A stretch of DNA of 64,000 bases from CG2-30-58-95 sp964618215 (GTDB taxonomy: Bacteria; Chloroflexota; Anaerolineae; Anaerolineales; Villigracilaceae), in contig CAZTZE010000005.1 of the NCBI GenBank assembly GCA_964618215.1, positions 1 to 64,000 on the forward strand, in the 5' to 3' direction. The notes beneath the pieces were generated by a model, which saw nothing but the letters and a program-made list of their open reading frames with translations, ran no database searches and was not told where the DNA came from. The translations under genes were made by a program, and so were the position numbers. Below are positions 43,082 through 51,486 of this stretch, in pieces. How positions within the stretch are numbered: position 1 is the first letter of the stretch; each line of letters begins with the position of its first letter.

Positions 43082-43651
43082 CAATCCCGCATTACCCTGT
43101 AAACCCAATTCCGGCGCGATACGGCGCATGGCAAGGATAACGTTAGCGACATGTTCCCATAAATCAATGTCAAACTCGCGGGCAGCTTTTTCTATCTCCT
43201 CGCGGTTGGCGCCCGCCGCGAAAGCGCGATCCTTCCACTTCTTTTTGACGGACGATACTTCCAGATCCATCAAGGATCGCGAGGGTCGCACCAAAGCCAC
43301 AGCCGTGATCAGGCCGGTAATTTCGTCGCAGGCGTAGAGGGCTTTCTCCATGCGCGACTGGCGCGGGACGCCGGTGTGGTCGGCATGGCTGAGCACGGCG
43401 TGAACGATCTCATCCGGCACGCCGCGCTCCCGCAATATCGGCGCGCCGTCCTGCGGGTGGCCTTCCAGCGAGGGATGGATTTCCCAGTCAAAATCGTGGA
43501 GCAAGCCAGTTACGCGCCATTTCTCCACATCTTCCTCAGCAAATTTCTCAGCGTAGAATAGCATGGCTGCTTCGACGGCCAGCATGTGACAGACGAGGTT
43601 CTCGTTTTTGATGTAAACACGGACAATGGCAAGGGCTTCGGTGCGGTTCAT
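43079..43651 (-). CDS. HD-domain phosphohydrolase
   Basis: 190 residues. Metal-binding HD motifs: NLVCHMLAVEAAMLFY (first His), VTGLLHDFDWEIHP (HD), HAVLSHADHTGVPR, and ACDEITGLITAVALVRPS (last Asp). The pattern fits small predicted metal-dependent phosphohydrolases related to HDIG proteins; the substrate is unknown. Upstream on the same strand lies the RelE/RelB-type pair, 2 bp apart, so they may share a transcript. Confidence 0.85.
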   Translation of the reverse strand: MNRTEALAIVRVYIKNENLVCHMLAVEAAMLFYAEKFAEEDVEKWRVTGLLHDFDWEIHPSLEGHPQDGAPILRERGVPDEIVHAVLSHADHTGVPRQSRMEKALYACDEITGLITAVALVRPSRSLMDLEVSSVKKKWKDRAFAAGANREEIEKAAREFDIDLWEHVANVILAMRRIAPELGLQGNAGL

Positions 43652-43653
43652 GG

Positions 43654-43917
43654 CTACCTCTTGTAGACATCTTTGCGGTGTTTTACACGGATGATTTCAA
43701 CGACGAACTTGTCATGATAGACGCTGTACAAGACCCGATAATCCCCCACTCGGATCCGGTAGGTTTGTCCCGAACCGCTAAGCTTGTGTGTTCCACTCGG
43801 ATAAGGATCGCGTGTTAAATTATTTACTGCCTCGACAATGCGCGCAAGCATCTGTCGAGGCAGTTTTTCCAATTCCTTTATCGCCGAACGCTTCCACTCA
43901 ACCCTGTAAGAGGCCAT
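43654..43917 (-). CDS. RelE/ParE-family toxin
   Basis: 87 residues with the RelE fold: RVEWKRSAIKELEKLPRQML, LTRDPYPSGTHKLSGSGQTY, RIRVGDYRVLYSVYHDKFVV, EIIRVKHRKDVYKR. The Arg/Lys and Tyr pattern and the terminal HRKDVY agree with ribosome-dependent mRNA endonucleases. Overlaps the antitoxin gene by 20 bp. Confidence 0.9.
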   Translation of the reverse strand: MASYRVEWKRSAIKELEKLPRQMLARIVEAVNNLTRDPYPSGTHKLSGSGQTYRIRVGDYRVLYSVYHDKFVVEIIRVKHRKDVYKR

Positions 43918-44104
43918 CGCGTTTCAATTTTGCCATGACTTCTTCGTGGGGAATGGTTGGTTCTTCGCGCCGCTCGGCAAGAACCGCCAGATCTTCAATA
44001 TCTTCGAGAAGTTCTTCAAACTCTTCAATGGGAAGGATGACAGCCACTTTCTTGCCGGTATCATTGGTTACATATTGCGCCTGAAGTTCTTTGATATTCA
44101 ACAT
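43898..44104 (-). CDS. RelB/Phd-type antitoxin
   Basis: 68 residues from the ATG at 44104, behind CAGGAG; a TATAAT element lies just upstream on the minus strand (44123-44128). Sequence TNDTGKKVAVILPIEEFEEL followed by an acidic helical tail fits Phd/YefM- or RelB-like antitoxins. A longer in-frame version exists but lacks a ribosome-binding site. Confidence 0.8.
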   Translation of the reverse strand: MLNIKELQAQYVTNDTGKKVAVILPIEEFEELLEDIEDLAVLAERREEPTIPHEEVMAKLKRDGLLQG

Positions 44105-44130
44105 CGGATACTCCTGATTCCCATTATACA

Positions 44131-44760
44131 TCATGGAAACATCGGCTCCGGTTCGCCAAGCACTGGGATCGGATGCTTGACGTGCACATCCCATAACGCG
44201 GCGGAAGTCGCCAGTAATTCACGCATATTCCAGTATAGCATAGAAACTTTTCGATAGGACTGGCGATCAGCATCAACGCCGATGGATGGCAGGCCGAGCA
44301 TATTGCAGGTGTATAAGGCGCGCGGCAGATGGAACTTTTGCGTGACCAGGATGGCCTCGCTCAGACCGAAGATGGCTTTAGCCCGGTAGCAGGTATCATA
44401 GGTGCGCCGCCCGGCGTAATCCAAGACAATCGCATCCTCGGGAACGCCGAGCGAGAGGGCGTAGGCGCCCATCGCGCCGGGTTCGTTATAGTCGAGGAAG
44501 CGATTGTCACCGCTCATCAGGATTTTTTCCACTTTGCCGCTGAAATACAAGTCGGCCGCCGCAGCGACGCGGTCACGCAGGATGGGGGTAGCCGAGCCAT
44601 CCCACAACAACCCGGCGCCGAAGACGATGGCAGCGCGCCTGGCAGGCGTATCGGCGGCCGTGTAGATGCGGGCGCGGGCATACAGGCCCGTCACCAGGCG
44701 GGCAACCAACAGCGCCAGCAGGCTTATCAGGATGAGGCTAAAAAGCAGTTTCAGTATCAT
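44131..44760 (-). CDS. YdcF/SanA-like DUF218 membrane protein
   Basis: 209 residues from the ATG at 44760. One N-terminal membrane helix (KLLFSLILISLLALLVARLV) and a DUF218 domain: AAIVFGAGLLWDGSATPILR, KILMSGDNRFLDYNEPGAMG, VLDYAGRRTYDTCYRAKAIF, ILVTQKFHLPRALYTCNMLG. Family members are linked to envelope integrity and vancomycin tolerance (SanA). The open frame upstream of 44760 runs through an inverted repeat and the phnE end, so the shorter start is preferred. Confidence 0.8.
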   Translation of the reverse strand: MILKLLFSLILISLLALLVARLVTGLYARARIYTAADTPARRAAIVFGAGLLWDGSATPILRDRVAAAADLYFSGKVEKILMSGDNRFLDYNEPGAMGAYALSLGVPEDAIVLDYAGRRTYDTCYRAKAIFGLSEAILVTQKFHLPRALYTCNMLGLPSIGVDADRQSYRKVSMLYWNMRELLATSAALWDVHVKHPIPVLGEPEPMFP

Positions 44761-44807
44761 CTTCCCAGTGCGTTTCAACACAGAGTAGATTTTACCATGT
44801 GGGTTAA

Positions 44808-44854
44808 GAAACATGACTCGTCCCAAACCACAAGATTGGGACGAGTCATGTTTC
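44808..44854. terminator. Perfect 19-bp inverted repeat
   Basis: GAAACATGACTCGTCCCAA (44808-44826), 9-base loop, TTGGGACGAGTCATGTTTC (44836-44854). It lies between the phnE end and the YdcF-like gene. It lacks a clean T-run on either side, so it could be a terminator, an mRNA-stabilising hairpin or a small palindromic repeat. Confidence 0.55.
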
Positions 44855-44894
44855 AAGATCGCCTCAGCACACTGTGCCTGGCGAGCACACACTT

Positions 44895-46040
44895 TTATGT
44901 CAGCTTCTTGCGCAGCTCGGCGCTCAGAAAATCCAACACCCAGACGACCAGGACGATGGCCCAGATGGCCGTCGCGGCGCGGTGGTAACCGACCATGGAG
45001 TTGATCTGCTCGCTCAAGTAATAGCCAATGCCGCCGCCGCCGACGAACCCGATGATGGTCGAGATGCGGACGTTGATATCCCAATGGTAGACGATGAACG
45101 AGACGAAGTCGGGGACAATTTGCGGAACAACGGCGTACATCACAGTTTGGAAACGGTTCGCGCCGCTGGCTTGCAAGGCCTCGATGGGGCCGGGGTCAAT
45201 GCTTTCCACAGCTTCTGAAAATAGTTTGCCCAACGAGGCAATGGTGACCACAGTCAAGGCCAGCGTACCGGCAAATGGGCCATAGCCAAGCCAAAAGGCA
45301 ATGACGGTCGCCATCACCAGTGGGTCATAGGAGCGGGTGATGTTGAAAAACGAGCGGGTGAGGTAATATACCATTGTGCCGACCGGCCCGCGCCTGGTGA
45401 TATTGCTGGCCGCCAAAAAACTCAACGGCGCGGCGACGATTGTCGCCAGCGTAGTCGAAAGCAGGGCCATAAAGATCGTGACGAACATATTCTCGGTCAC
45501 GTCTTTGAGCGCCTGGCTGGGTTTCAAACCGCCTACCGGGATAAGCGTATCCACCTCGATGCGGCTGGCTGTATTTTCCACCGAGGCAGCAATTTGTTTG
45601 GCTTCAATTTCAATCGAGAAGCTCCCCCGCGCATCGGTGGTCGTGCGCGCGACAGTCATCACACGCTCATCCGGGAAACGCCAGCGGATGGAAATCTCAG
45701 AATCTGGCGCCAGAGCGAAGCCTTCCAGCGTGAATTTTTCCCTGGCGGCCGCGCACGGAACACTGGTCACCAGCCGCGGGCCGGAGGTCGGAGGCGCAAC
45801 CTGCAGGCCCGAACCGCAGGGGATGGGGAAAGCGGTCTCTATGGTGGTGGTCTCGTGATCGCGCGTCAACAGGTCCGGGTTGAGGAAGGCCGCCACGAAA
45901 TCCTGCGCCTTGGAGGCATCCCGCACCAGCCGCACAAAGTCCAGTTGTGTGATCCGAGAGGAAACGCTGTAGAGCCAGACCAAGCCGGCAATCGCCAAAG
46001 TCGTTATGAATAAGCGCTTAATTCGGGAAAGGTTATGCAT
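44895..46040 (-). CDS. phnE: Phosphonate ABC transporter permease PhnE (copy 2)
   Basis: 381 residues. An N-terminal membrane helix is followed by a soluble segment of about 130 residues outside the membrane with an Ig-like feel (FTLEGFALAPDSEISIRWRF, TDARGSFSIEIEAKQ), then the PhnE permease core: TIFMALLSTTLATIVAAPLS, DPLVMATVIAFWLGYGPFAG, EAVESIDPGPIEALQASGAN (EAA-type loop), WDINVRISTIIGFVGGGGIG. It starts 2 bp after the first PhnE gene. Confidence 0.9.
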   Translation of the reverse strand: MHNLSRIKRLFITTLAIAGLVWLYSVSSRITQLDFVRLVRDASKAQDFVAAFLNPDLLTRDHETTTIETAFPIPCGSGLQVAPPTSGPRLVTSVPCAAAREKFTLEGFALAPDSEISIRWRFPDERVMTVARTTTDARGSFSIEIEAKQIAASVENTASRIEVDTLIPVGGLKPSQALKDVTENMFVTIFMALLSTTLATIVAAPLSFLAASNITRRGPVGTMVYYLTRSFFNITRSYDPLVMATVIAFWLGYGPFAGTLALTVVTIASLGKLFSEAVESIDPGPIEALQASGANRFQTVMYAVVPQIVPDFVSFIVYHWDINVRISTIIGFVGGGGIGYYLSEQINSMVGYHRAATAIWAIVLVVWVLDFLSAELRKKLT

Positions 46041-46042
46041 GG

Positions 46043-47437
46043 CTAGACCAGCCTTTCCCGGACTTTGGCGCTGAGGTAGTCAAGGGTGATGACTACAACG
46101 GCGATGGCGATGAAAGCCGCGCCAACGGCGCGCATATCATTGATCTGGATCCATTGAACCAGGTAAAAGCCAATCCCGCCGCCGCCGACGAAACCGATGA
46201 TCGTGGAGGAGCGTACATTGATGTCCCAGCGGTAGACAGTGAAGGCCGTGAATGGCGGGACAATCTGTGGAATGACGCCATAGCGTACCACCTGCGCCCA
46301 GTTGGCGCCGGTGGCGCGGATGGCCTCGATGGGACCTGGATCAATGCCTTCGATGACCTCGGAATACAATTTTGCCAGCGCAGCCACCGAATGGACTGCC
46401 AGCGCTAGAACGCCGGCTAAGGGACCCAGGCCGACAATAATCACAAACACAATAGCTATGATGAGCGCTTCAATTGAGCGCACGATATTCAAAATGGTGC
46501 GGACAACCATGTAAATGGCAAAGGTCAGCGGGTTGCCGCCCATCAGATTGTGCGCGGCCAGGAAACTGACCGGGATGGCGAGGAAAATTGCCAGGGTGGT
46601 CGCCATCAAAGCCATCGTTACTGACTCGGTCATGCCCCGGATGACGTATTTGCCGTTGGTCGAGACCTGAATGCCGCCGAGGGGACGATATTGGTCAAAA
46701 TAAATACGATGCCTGAGCATCAGGGTCGGGTCAGGCTGGGCGATCAATACTGTGCTTGGTACGTGGATGAGCGTGGTCAATGCGCCGGTCTCATCCGTGC
46801 GCACAATCAAGGGCGCATTCTCGTTGCCGCCCAGCGGCTTGTCATCGCCGATATTGGTCTCCCACCAGATGATCGTGTCCGTATCCGGCCACAGGCCAGA
46901 GGCAGAGACGATCAGCGTCTCGTTCACTGCGGCGCAGTCCGGTGTTGCGAAGGCAATCATGCCCTCCGCTTCGCGGCGGGCGGGCTCGGGCGACTGCGTG
47001 CTGGAACAGGGCACATAGACAGGCGTCCACATCTGGTTCAATTCGCGGCGCTCTTCGAACACATCCGGGCGGAACAGTGGGCGGACGACCGAGATAGCGC
47101 GTTCCGGGCTGGCCGAGCTGAAATCTACGCCGACCATCTGCCAGCCAATGCCGTAGGCGGCAGCCAGGCCAAACAAAAGCGGGATGATTACTGTGCGTGT
47201 CCGTCCGCCGGCCAGGCTGGCGGCATCCCATATATTCCACAGCCAGATGCCGGCCGGAGCAAAAAACCAAACTGAGTGGTCATACCAGGCCACCATGCCG
47301 GTTACAACCAGCATTGCGAGCAGGATCGCCACGCTGCGATACCACTGGCGCAAGTATGCCTGACCGAGACCGGGGACCAGCGCTGAAAGCGCCCCGGCGA
47401 GAATCGGGGAGCGTTTCGCAATTGGCATTTCTTTCAT
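46043..47437 (-). CDS. phnE: Phosphonate ABC transporter permease PhnE (copy 1)
   Basis: 464 residues, built like copy 2 but with additional N-terminal hydrophobic helices (LAGALSALVPGLGQAYLRQW, a DUF5683-like opening) and a soluble region with a TIG-like stretch. The permease core shows VTMALMATTLAIFLAIPVSF, SEVIEGIDPGPIEAIRATGA and WDINVRSSTIIGFVGGGGIG. The two PhnE proteins probably form a heterodimeric channel. Overlaps phnC by 4 bp. Confidence 0.9.
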   Translation of the reverse strand: MKEMPIAKRSPILAGALSALVPGLGQAYLRQWYRSVAILLAMLVVTGMVAWYDHSVWFFAPAGIWLWNIWDAASLAGGRTRTVIIPLLFGLAAAYGIGWQMVGVDFSSASPERAISVVRPLFRPDVFEERRELNQMWTPVYVPCSSTQSPEPARREAEGMIAFATPDCAAVNETLIVSASGLWPDTDTIIWWETNIGDDKPLGGNENAPLIVRTDETGALTTLIHVPSTVLIAQPDPTLMLRHRIYFDQYRPLGGIQVSTNGKYVIRGMTESVTMALMATTLAIFLAIPVSFLAAHNLMGGNPLTFAIYMVVRTILNIVRSIEALIIAIVFVIIVGLGPLAGVLALAVHSVAALAKLYSEVIEGIDPGPIEAIRATGANWAQVVRYGVIPQIVPPFTAFTVYRWDINVRSSTIIGFVGGGGIGFYLVQWIQINDMRAVGAAFIAIAVVVITLDYLSAKVRERLV

Positions 47438-48207
47438 ACCGGGGCCTCAAGCGATGTCGCACGTACTTCCTGCGCCTCTTCGCCGTAAATTTCCTTGAAC
47501 TTGGCGCGATCAATTTCAGATGGCAACCCTTCGAAAACTATGATGCCATCCTTGAGTGCAATGACGCGCGTCGCATAGCGATGGACGAGATCCAGGAAAT
47601 GCAGGCTGCAGATGACCGTCATGCCTTCTTTGTTCAATTGTTCGAGATAGTGCAGGATGGAATGCGACAAGACCGGATCCAGGCTGGCGACGGGTTCATC
47701 GGCCAGGATGAGACGCGGGTCTTGCATCAGGGCGCGTGCAACCCCGACCCTTTGCTGCTGGCCGCCCGAGAGAGCGTCGGCGCGGCTCATGGCCTTATCC
47801 GCGATCCCCACCCGCTCGAGGGCCTTGATCGCCCGTTGTTTTTCGGCAGCCGGCCAGAGGCCCAGCAGCGAGAGCCAGGGATTGGCATATCCCAGCCGCC
47901 CGTTCAAGACGTTGGTCATCACGCTGGAGCGCTTGACCAGGTTGAATTGCTGGAAAACCATCCCGATGTTGCGCCGGATGTGGCGCAATTCCGCCTGGTT
48001 TGCAGCAGTAATGTCAATCTCGTCCCAGAATATCTTGCCTTCCGTTGGTTCGATGAGCCGATTAATACAGCGCAGTAAGGTGGACTTGCCGGATCCCGAA
48101 AGGCCGATGATAACCAGGAATTCCCCGTCTTGAACCTCGAAACTGACGTTTTTTATTGCTTCTGTCCCACCCTTGTATATCTTGGTAAGATTTTGAACAC
48201 GCAACAT
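47434..48207 (-). CDS. phnC: Phosphonate ABC transporter ATP-binding protein PhnC
   Basis: 257 residues. Walker A IIGLSGSGKSTLLRCINRLI, Q-loop NIGMVFQQFNLVKRSSVMTN, signature ALSGGQQQRVGVARALMQDP, Walker B LILADEPVASLDPVLSHSIL, switch His in VICSLHFLDLVHRYATRVIA. Typical PhnC length. Drives import together with two PhnE and PhnD. No C-P lyase or phosphonatase gene is in the window, so the ligand may be a phosphonate, phosphite or another oxyanion. Confidence 0.93.
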   Translation of the reverse strand: MLRVQNLTKIYKGGTEAIKNVSFEVQDGEFLVIIGLSGSGKSTLLRCINRLIEPTEGKIFWDEIDITAANQAELRHIRRNIGMVFQQFNLVKRSSVMTNVLNGRLGYANPWLSLLGLWPAAEKQRAIKALERVGIADKAMSRADALSGGQQQRVGVARALMQDPRLILADEPVASLDPVLSHSILHYLEQLNKEGMTVICSLHFLDLVHRYATRVIALKDGIIVFEGLPSEIDRAKFKEIYGEEAQEVRATSLEAPV

Positions 48208-48307
48208 AAGTCACCCGCAAGAGTATCTGTTCAATAATCCAGGGAGCTAAGGGATTGCCGAGTAGGCCTTCGGCAACCCTCAATAACCCGTTTTATTGCG
48301 AAGCTAC

Positions 48308-48340
48308 AAAAAAAAGAGAGGGAGGGCAAAGCCCTCCCTC
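48308..48340 (-). terminator. Rho-independent terminator between phnD and phnC
   Basis: Ten-bp stem GAGGGAGGGC/GCCCTCCCTC (48318-48327, 48331-48340) with an AAA loop. Read on the minus strand it is followed by CTCTTTTTTTTTG, a strong T-tract. It would end phnD transcripts and so raise binding-protein yield over the membrane components. Confidence 0.88.
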
Positions 48341-48353
48341 AGGTTTTAGAAGC

Positions 48354-49391
48354 TTATCTATATGAATTGATGTCGAACTTGATCGACTCCAGGTAGACAC
48401 GGAACTCGTCATAGAAGGAGTCATCAATCGCTTTCAGGCCGCCGATGCTGTAGCCGCCGTTCTTGAGCAGTTGCAGGCCGTCGTCGGTCGAGGCAATCTG
48501 CAACAGGGCATCCACCAGTTTCTGGCGGATATCCGCAGGCAGCGAGGCGATGAAAGAGACGGTGTCGTTGGGGATGACTGGATCAGAGACCCAGACAATG
48601 ACGACCTTGTCGTTCACATCCGGATAGTCCTTGGTCACCGCCGTGCGGGCATCCACGTAGGTAGTGCCGAAGTCGCAGATATCCCCCTTCGGGCTTAGAT
48701 AGACCGACTTAATGACCGTCGGATGACCCTGAACCCAGGCGCCGGCCTTGGTCTTGACGCCGGTTGTGGCAAAGAAGCCGGCTGGCACCAGGTAGCCGGA
48801 GGACGAGAGCGGGTCGGTGTAGCAAGGCCGCTTGCCATCAAACTGCGCCAGGGCGGTGGCGGCGTCAGCCGTATTGGCGGCAGTTGCCGGGTCATAGTAC
48901 GCAGTAAAATCACCGGCGGCGATGCGGTCAGCATTGACAACCACCTGGAAGGCATAGTGATCGGCAGCATTGCGCAAAGTCACCAGACCGACGGTGGCAT
49001 AGCCCTTCTCGTAGGCCACAATGTAAGGAACGGTCGGCAGCCAGCCGATGTGGGCATTGCCGGAGCCCATGGCTTCCACCAGCGCGGCGTAGTTTGTCGG
49101 CACCGTGGTTGTGATGGTGTAACCGGTCAGCTCGGTCAGCTTGGCGGCAATCGCTTCACCTCCCGCGATCAATTCCTGCGTATTGGCGGAGGGTGCCAGG
49201 GCCATGATCAAGGGGTTTTCGGCGGTGCCCAGCGCTGGGGGAGGCGGCTCGGTGGGCGCCTCAGTGGCAGGTGGAGGCGGTGGGGGCGGTGGGGGTGGCT
49301 CAGTCGCCGTTGGCGTCGCGCTCGGAGCGCAGGCTGTCAGCAGCATGGACGCTACTAACAGCAGAGAAAGGAACAGGTACAGCTTTTTCAT
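48354..49391 (-). CDS. phnD: Phosphonate-binding lipoprotein PhnD
   Basis: 345 residues from the ATG at 49391, behind AGAGGAGAAG. Lipobox LTAC, then an unusual linker with ten consecutive Pro and a second PPPP run. The binding domain shows NPLIMALAPSANTQELIAGG, IGWLPTVPYIVAYEKGYATV, DPLSSSGYLVPAGFFATTGV, and IVWVSDPVIPNDTVSFIASL, the family signatures of PhnD/periplasmic oxyanion binders. First gene of the minus-strand transporter group, separated from phnC by a terminator. Confidence 0.93.
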   Translation of the reverse strand: MKKLYLFLSLLLVASMLLTACAPSATPTATEPPPPPPPPPPATEAPTEPPPPALGTAENPLIMALAPSANTQELIAGGEAIAAKLTELTGYTITTTVPTNYAALVEAMGSGNAHIGWLPTVPYIVAYEKGYATVGLVTLRNAADHYAFQVVVNADRIAAGDFTAYYDPATAANTADAATALAQFDGKRPCYTDPLSSSGYLVPAGFFATTGVKTKAGAWVQGHPTVIKSVYLSPKGDICDFGTTYVDARTAVTKDYPDVNDKVVIVWVSDPVIPNDTVSFIASLPADIRQKLVDALLQIASTDDGLQLLKNGGYSIGGLKAIDDSFYDEFRVYLESIKFDINSYR

Positions 49392-49502
49392 AATTCTTCT
49401 CCTCTCAAATAGTGTTTTGGGGGCTGCAAGCATCCCCATTCGACAGTCTGATAATAACCTGATTCGGGGGATATGGCAAGTGAGTTGTTACATATTTTCG
49501 GC

Positions 49503-49508
49503 TATAAT
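49503..49508 (+). promoter_or_regulatory. -10 element 6 bp before the DUF4230 start
   Basis: TATAAT at 49503-49508, ATG at 49515. Implies a leaderless transcript; no ribosome-binding site is present. Confidence 0.45.
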
Positions 49509-49514
49509 CAGAGC

Positions 49515-50174
49515 ATGGACAAGACAGCAGTTCGAATTCTCCTTCTCATTCTCGCCGTTATCCTGGTTTGGGCGCTCGTCTATTCCTTCAACGATAACCT
49601 CAACAATGCCTTACAACCCATTCAGCAGACCAACCGCGACCTGAGCACGCAGATTGCTGGATTTCTGCACCCAACCCCTACGGTGCTACCCGACCCGGTG
49701 ACCATCATCCACGAGGTGCGCTCACTGGCGCGCCTGGAGACCATCCAGTACAGCGTGGAGAAAATTATCACCGCCGAGATAAAGCAGGGCTTGTTTGGAG
49801 CGTTGTTTGGCGACAGACTGCTCTTCGTGGCGCACGGCGTGGTCATCGCTGGCGTGGACCTGAAAAAACTCAACCCGGAAGACCTGACCATACAGGATAA
49901 CGTGCTATACGTCCGCCTGCCGCCGGCTGAAATTTTCATTGCCAGCCTCGACAATGAAAAATCCTACGTTTATGACCGGGATACCGGCCTGTTGACGCAT
50001 GGCGACGTGAACCTCGAGACCGCAGCCCGTCAGGCGGCTGAGGAAGAGATCCGCAAAGCCGCCATCGAAGATGGGATATTGGAACTTGCCGGACAAAATG
50101 CGGAAAATTACCTTTCCCGCCTGTTCCGCGCGCTCGGCTTTCCCGAGGTCATTTTCGTGCCACCAACGCCGTAA
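49515..50174 (+). CDS. DUF4230-family membrane-anchored protein
   Basis: 219 residues from the ATG at 49515. One N-terminal membrane helix (VRILLLILAVILVWALVYSF), a Thr/Pro spacer, and a DUF4230 domain: EVRSLARLETIQYSVEKIIT, LLFVAHGVVIAGVDLKKLNP, VLYVRLPPAEIFIASLDNEK. The C-terminal helix AAEEEIRKAAIEDGILELAG and the tail GFPEVIFV are also typical. Function unknown. An in-frame extension to 49473 lacks support. Confidence 0.75.
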   Translation: MDKTAVRILLLILAVILVWALVYSFNDNLNNALQPIQQTNRDLSTQIAGFLHPTPTVLPDPVTIIHEVRSLARLETIQYSVEKIITAEIKQGLFGALFGDRLLFVAHGVVIAGVDLKKLNPEDLTIQDNVLYVRLPPAEIFIASLDNEKSYVYDRDTGLLTHGDVNLETAARQAAEEEIRKAAIEDGILELAGQNAENYLSRLFRALGFPEVIFVPPTP

Positions 50175-50251
50175 GAAAGTGTTTTGAAAATCCAAAATCA
50201 ACCGGAGATAAACGTCAATTGGCTCTGACCGAGTAGGTGCTGCGCACCGAG
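50172..50251. repeat. Two adjoining dispersed repeats
   Basis: AGAAAGTGTTTTGAAAATCC...GGAGATAAACG (50174-50213) is an inverted copy of the element upstream of glpX; ACCGAGTAGGTGCTGCGCAC (50228-50247) is the short unit seen at 10258, 38465 and 58128. The small unit appears inserted in the larger repeat, since GAGTCAAAACACTCTCTAA resumes after it. Confidence 0.7.
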
Positions 50252-50273
50252 TCAAAACACTCTCTAACTGGTT

Positions 50274-50311
50274 GGAAGGTTGAAGGTTATGAGGAGGACC
50301 TTCAACCTTCC
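50274..50311. terminator. Bidirectional terminator hairpin
   Basis: GGAAGGTTGAAGGT (50274-50287), 10-base loop, ACCTTCAACCTTCC (50298-50311), 14 perfect pairs, then GCTTTT on the plus strand. It lies exactly between convergent genes and overlaps the stop of the lipoate ligase-like gene. It is built from the same AACCTTCA word found as repeats elsewhere. Confidence 0.65.
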
Positions 50312-51153
50312 GCTTTTAATCCCGCGACTCTCTGCGTCCATTGCGGATGGGCATATTTATTTTTCACCAACTCTTCGACGCGCGACTCTTCGGCCGGGGT
50401 GAGATGGCGCGGCTGCAAATCCAGATCTAACCTATCGCCAAAAGCAGAGATAAACGCCTGCGCCGCCTCTGCCCACGAGACCGGCCTGCCGAGCGCGGAT
50501 TCGACCGTCGTTGCGTGCGCCAGCAGGCGTTCGGCAGCCCGGAGACGCGCGGCCTCGTTTGGGAAGGCCAGGACTTGCAAGATGCGCGTCAGGTCTCCGC
50601 CCAGGGGCAGCGAGCCGTGCTGGAGCACGCCTTCTTTGCGCCGCGCCTGCGCCGAGCCGACCAGCTTCTTCCCGCCGACTGTAATTTCGTATGTGGACGG
50701 GACTTCAAAGCAAACCGGGTTGGTGTTGTGTGCCGCGGGGAGGGCGGCACGTGCCTGGATCTCAACCGGCAGGCCGAGGGATTGCAGGGCAGCCAGCAGC
50801 GCCTGCGCCAGGCGGTTGTAACTTTCCAGGAGCGTACCAGATAGGCGGGGTTCATCCGGCCGGGCAACCACCGAATAGGTCAGTTCGTCGCTGTGCAGGA
50901 TGGCGCGTCCGCCGGTCGGGCGGCGGACGAGATCCCAGCCGCGCGCCAGCAAGCGAGGCAGGTCAACATCCGTGAATGGCTGGGCATAGCCGAGGGAGAG
51001 ACAGGGCGGATGCCAGGCATACAAGCGCAAGGTAGGCAAAGATGCGCCGCGCCCGACGGATTCGAGAAGGGTCTCGTCCACGGCCATATTCCACGCGCCG
51101 CGGGCGGGAGGGGTGAGGAGAAGTCGCCAGGTGTCCATCTGTGCTACCATCAT
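50302..51153 (-). CDS. Lipoate-protein ligase A / octanoyltransferase (LipM-like)
   Basis: 283 residues of the BPL/LplA/LipB fold. Signatures: GAWNMAVDETLLESVGRG, LSLGYAQPF, LVRRPTGGRAILHSDELTYS (lipoyl-binding RRxTGGG-type loop), NPVCFEVPSTYEITVGGKKL and VGSAQARRKEGVLQHGSLPL with the active Lys. The Cys in NPVCFE matches the catalytic Cys of LipM-type octanoyltransferases, so transfer of octanoate from acyl carrier protein to lipoyl domains is likely, though ligase activity cannot be excluded. ATG at 51153, with MVAQ and MDTW alternatives just inside. Confidence 0.87.
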   Translation of the reverse strand: MMVAQMDTWRLLLTPPARGAWNMAVDETLLESVGRGASLPTLRLYAWHPPCLSLGYAQPFTDVDLPRLLARGWDLVRRPTGGRAILHSDELTYSVVARPDEPRLSGTLLESYNRLAQALLAALQSLGLPVEIQARAALPAAHNTNPVCFEVPSTYEITVGGKKLVGSAQARRKEGVLQHGSLPLGGDLTRILQVLAFPNEAARLRAAERLLAHATTVESALGRPVSWAEAAQAFISAFGDRLDLDLQPRHLTPAEESRVEELVKNKYAHPQWTQRVAGLKAEG

Positions 51154-51179
51154 AAGGATGGTGTTATTTTACTCAAGAA

Positions 51180-51420
51180 AATCGGATACGCCGAGTCTAA
51201 TACCTGTAATGACACGCCTTTCTTGAAGTCCACGCTCCATGATGGCGTTGCATCTGTTTTACCGCGGAGAGCGCACACCGTCCCGGTGTCCTTCCGGGAG
51301 AGAACGCAAAGATTTTAATGATTTTCTCCGCGCAGCACCCTTCGATAAACTCAGGGCAACGCCTACTCGGCGCGAACTCGGCGGTCTCTGCGGTGAAAGA
51401 TTATCCGTCCGGCGACTTTA
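51180..51420. repeat. Nested dispersed repeats upstream of the integron integrase
   Basis: The backbone reads ACCGCGGAGAGCGC...GAGAACGCAAAGATTTTAAT...TTTTCTCCGCG...GAACTCGGCGGTCTCTGCGG, a repeat with inverted ends. It is broken twice: by ACACCGTCCCGGTGTCCTTC (51276-51300, also inverted at 34795) and by a ~43-bp unit CAGCACCCTTCGATAAACTC... (51329-51372, inverted match to 3829-3873). No gene is seen in 51154-51450. Confidence 0.75.
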
Positions 51421-51450
51421 TGAAAGCCCTGTTTTTCGGTCGAGAGCCTC

Positions 51451-51479
51451 TTGCATTCGAATGTGATTCGCTGTATAGT
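51451..51479 (+). promoter_or_regulatory. intI promoter
   Basis: TTGCAT (51451-51456), 17-bp spacer, TATAGT (51474-51479), then 7 bp to the ATG at 51487. A well-spaced promoter whose transcript would start at the ATG, supporting this as the present-day start of the integrase. Confidence 0.6.
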
Positions 51480-51486
51480 ATAGACA

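Noticed and set aside
44761..45084. Longer version of the YdcF-like protein
   Set aside because: The upstream part runs antisense-frame through phnE and a 19-bp palindrome and reads as Arg/His-rich shadow sequence.
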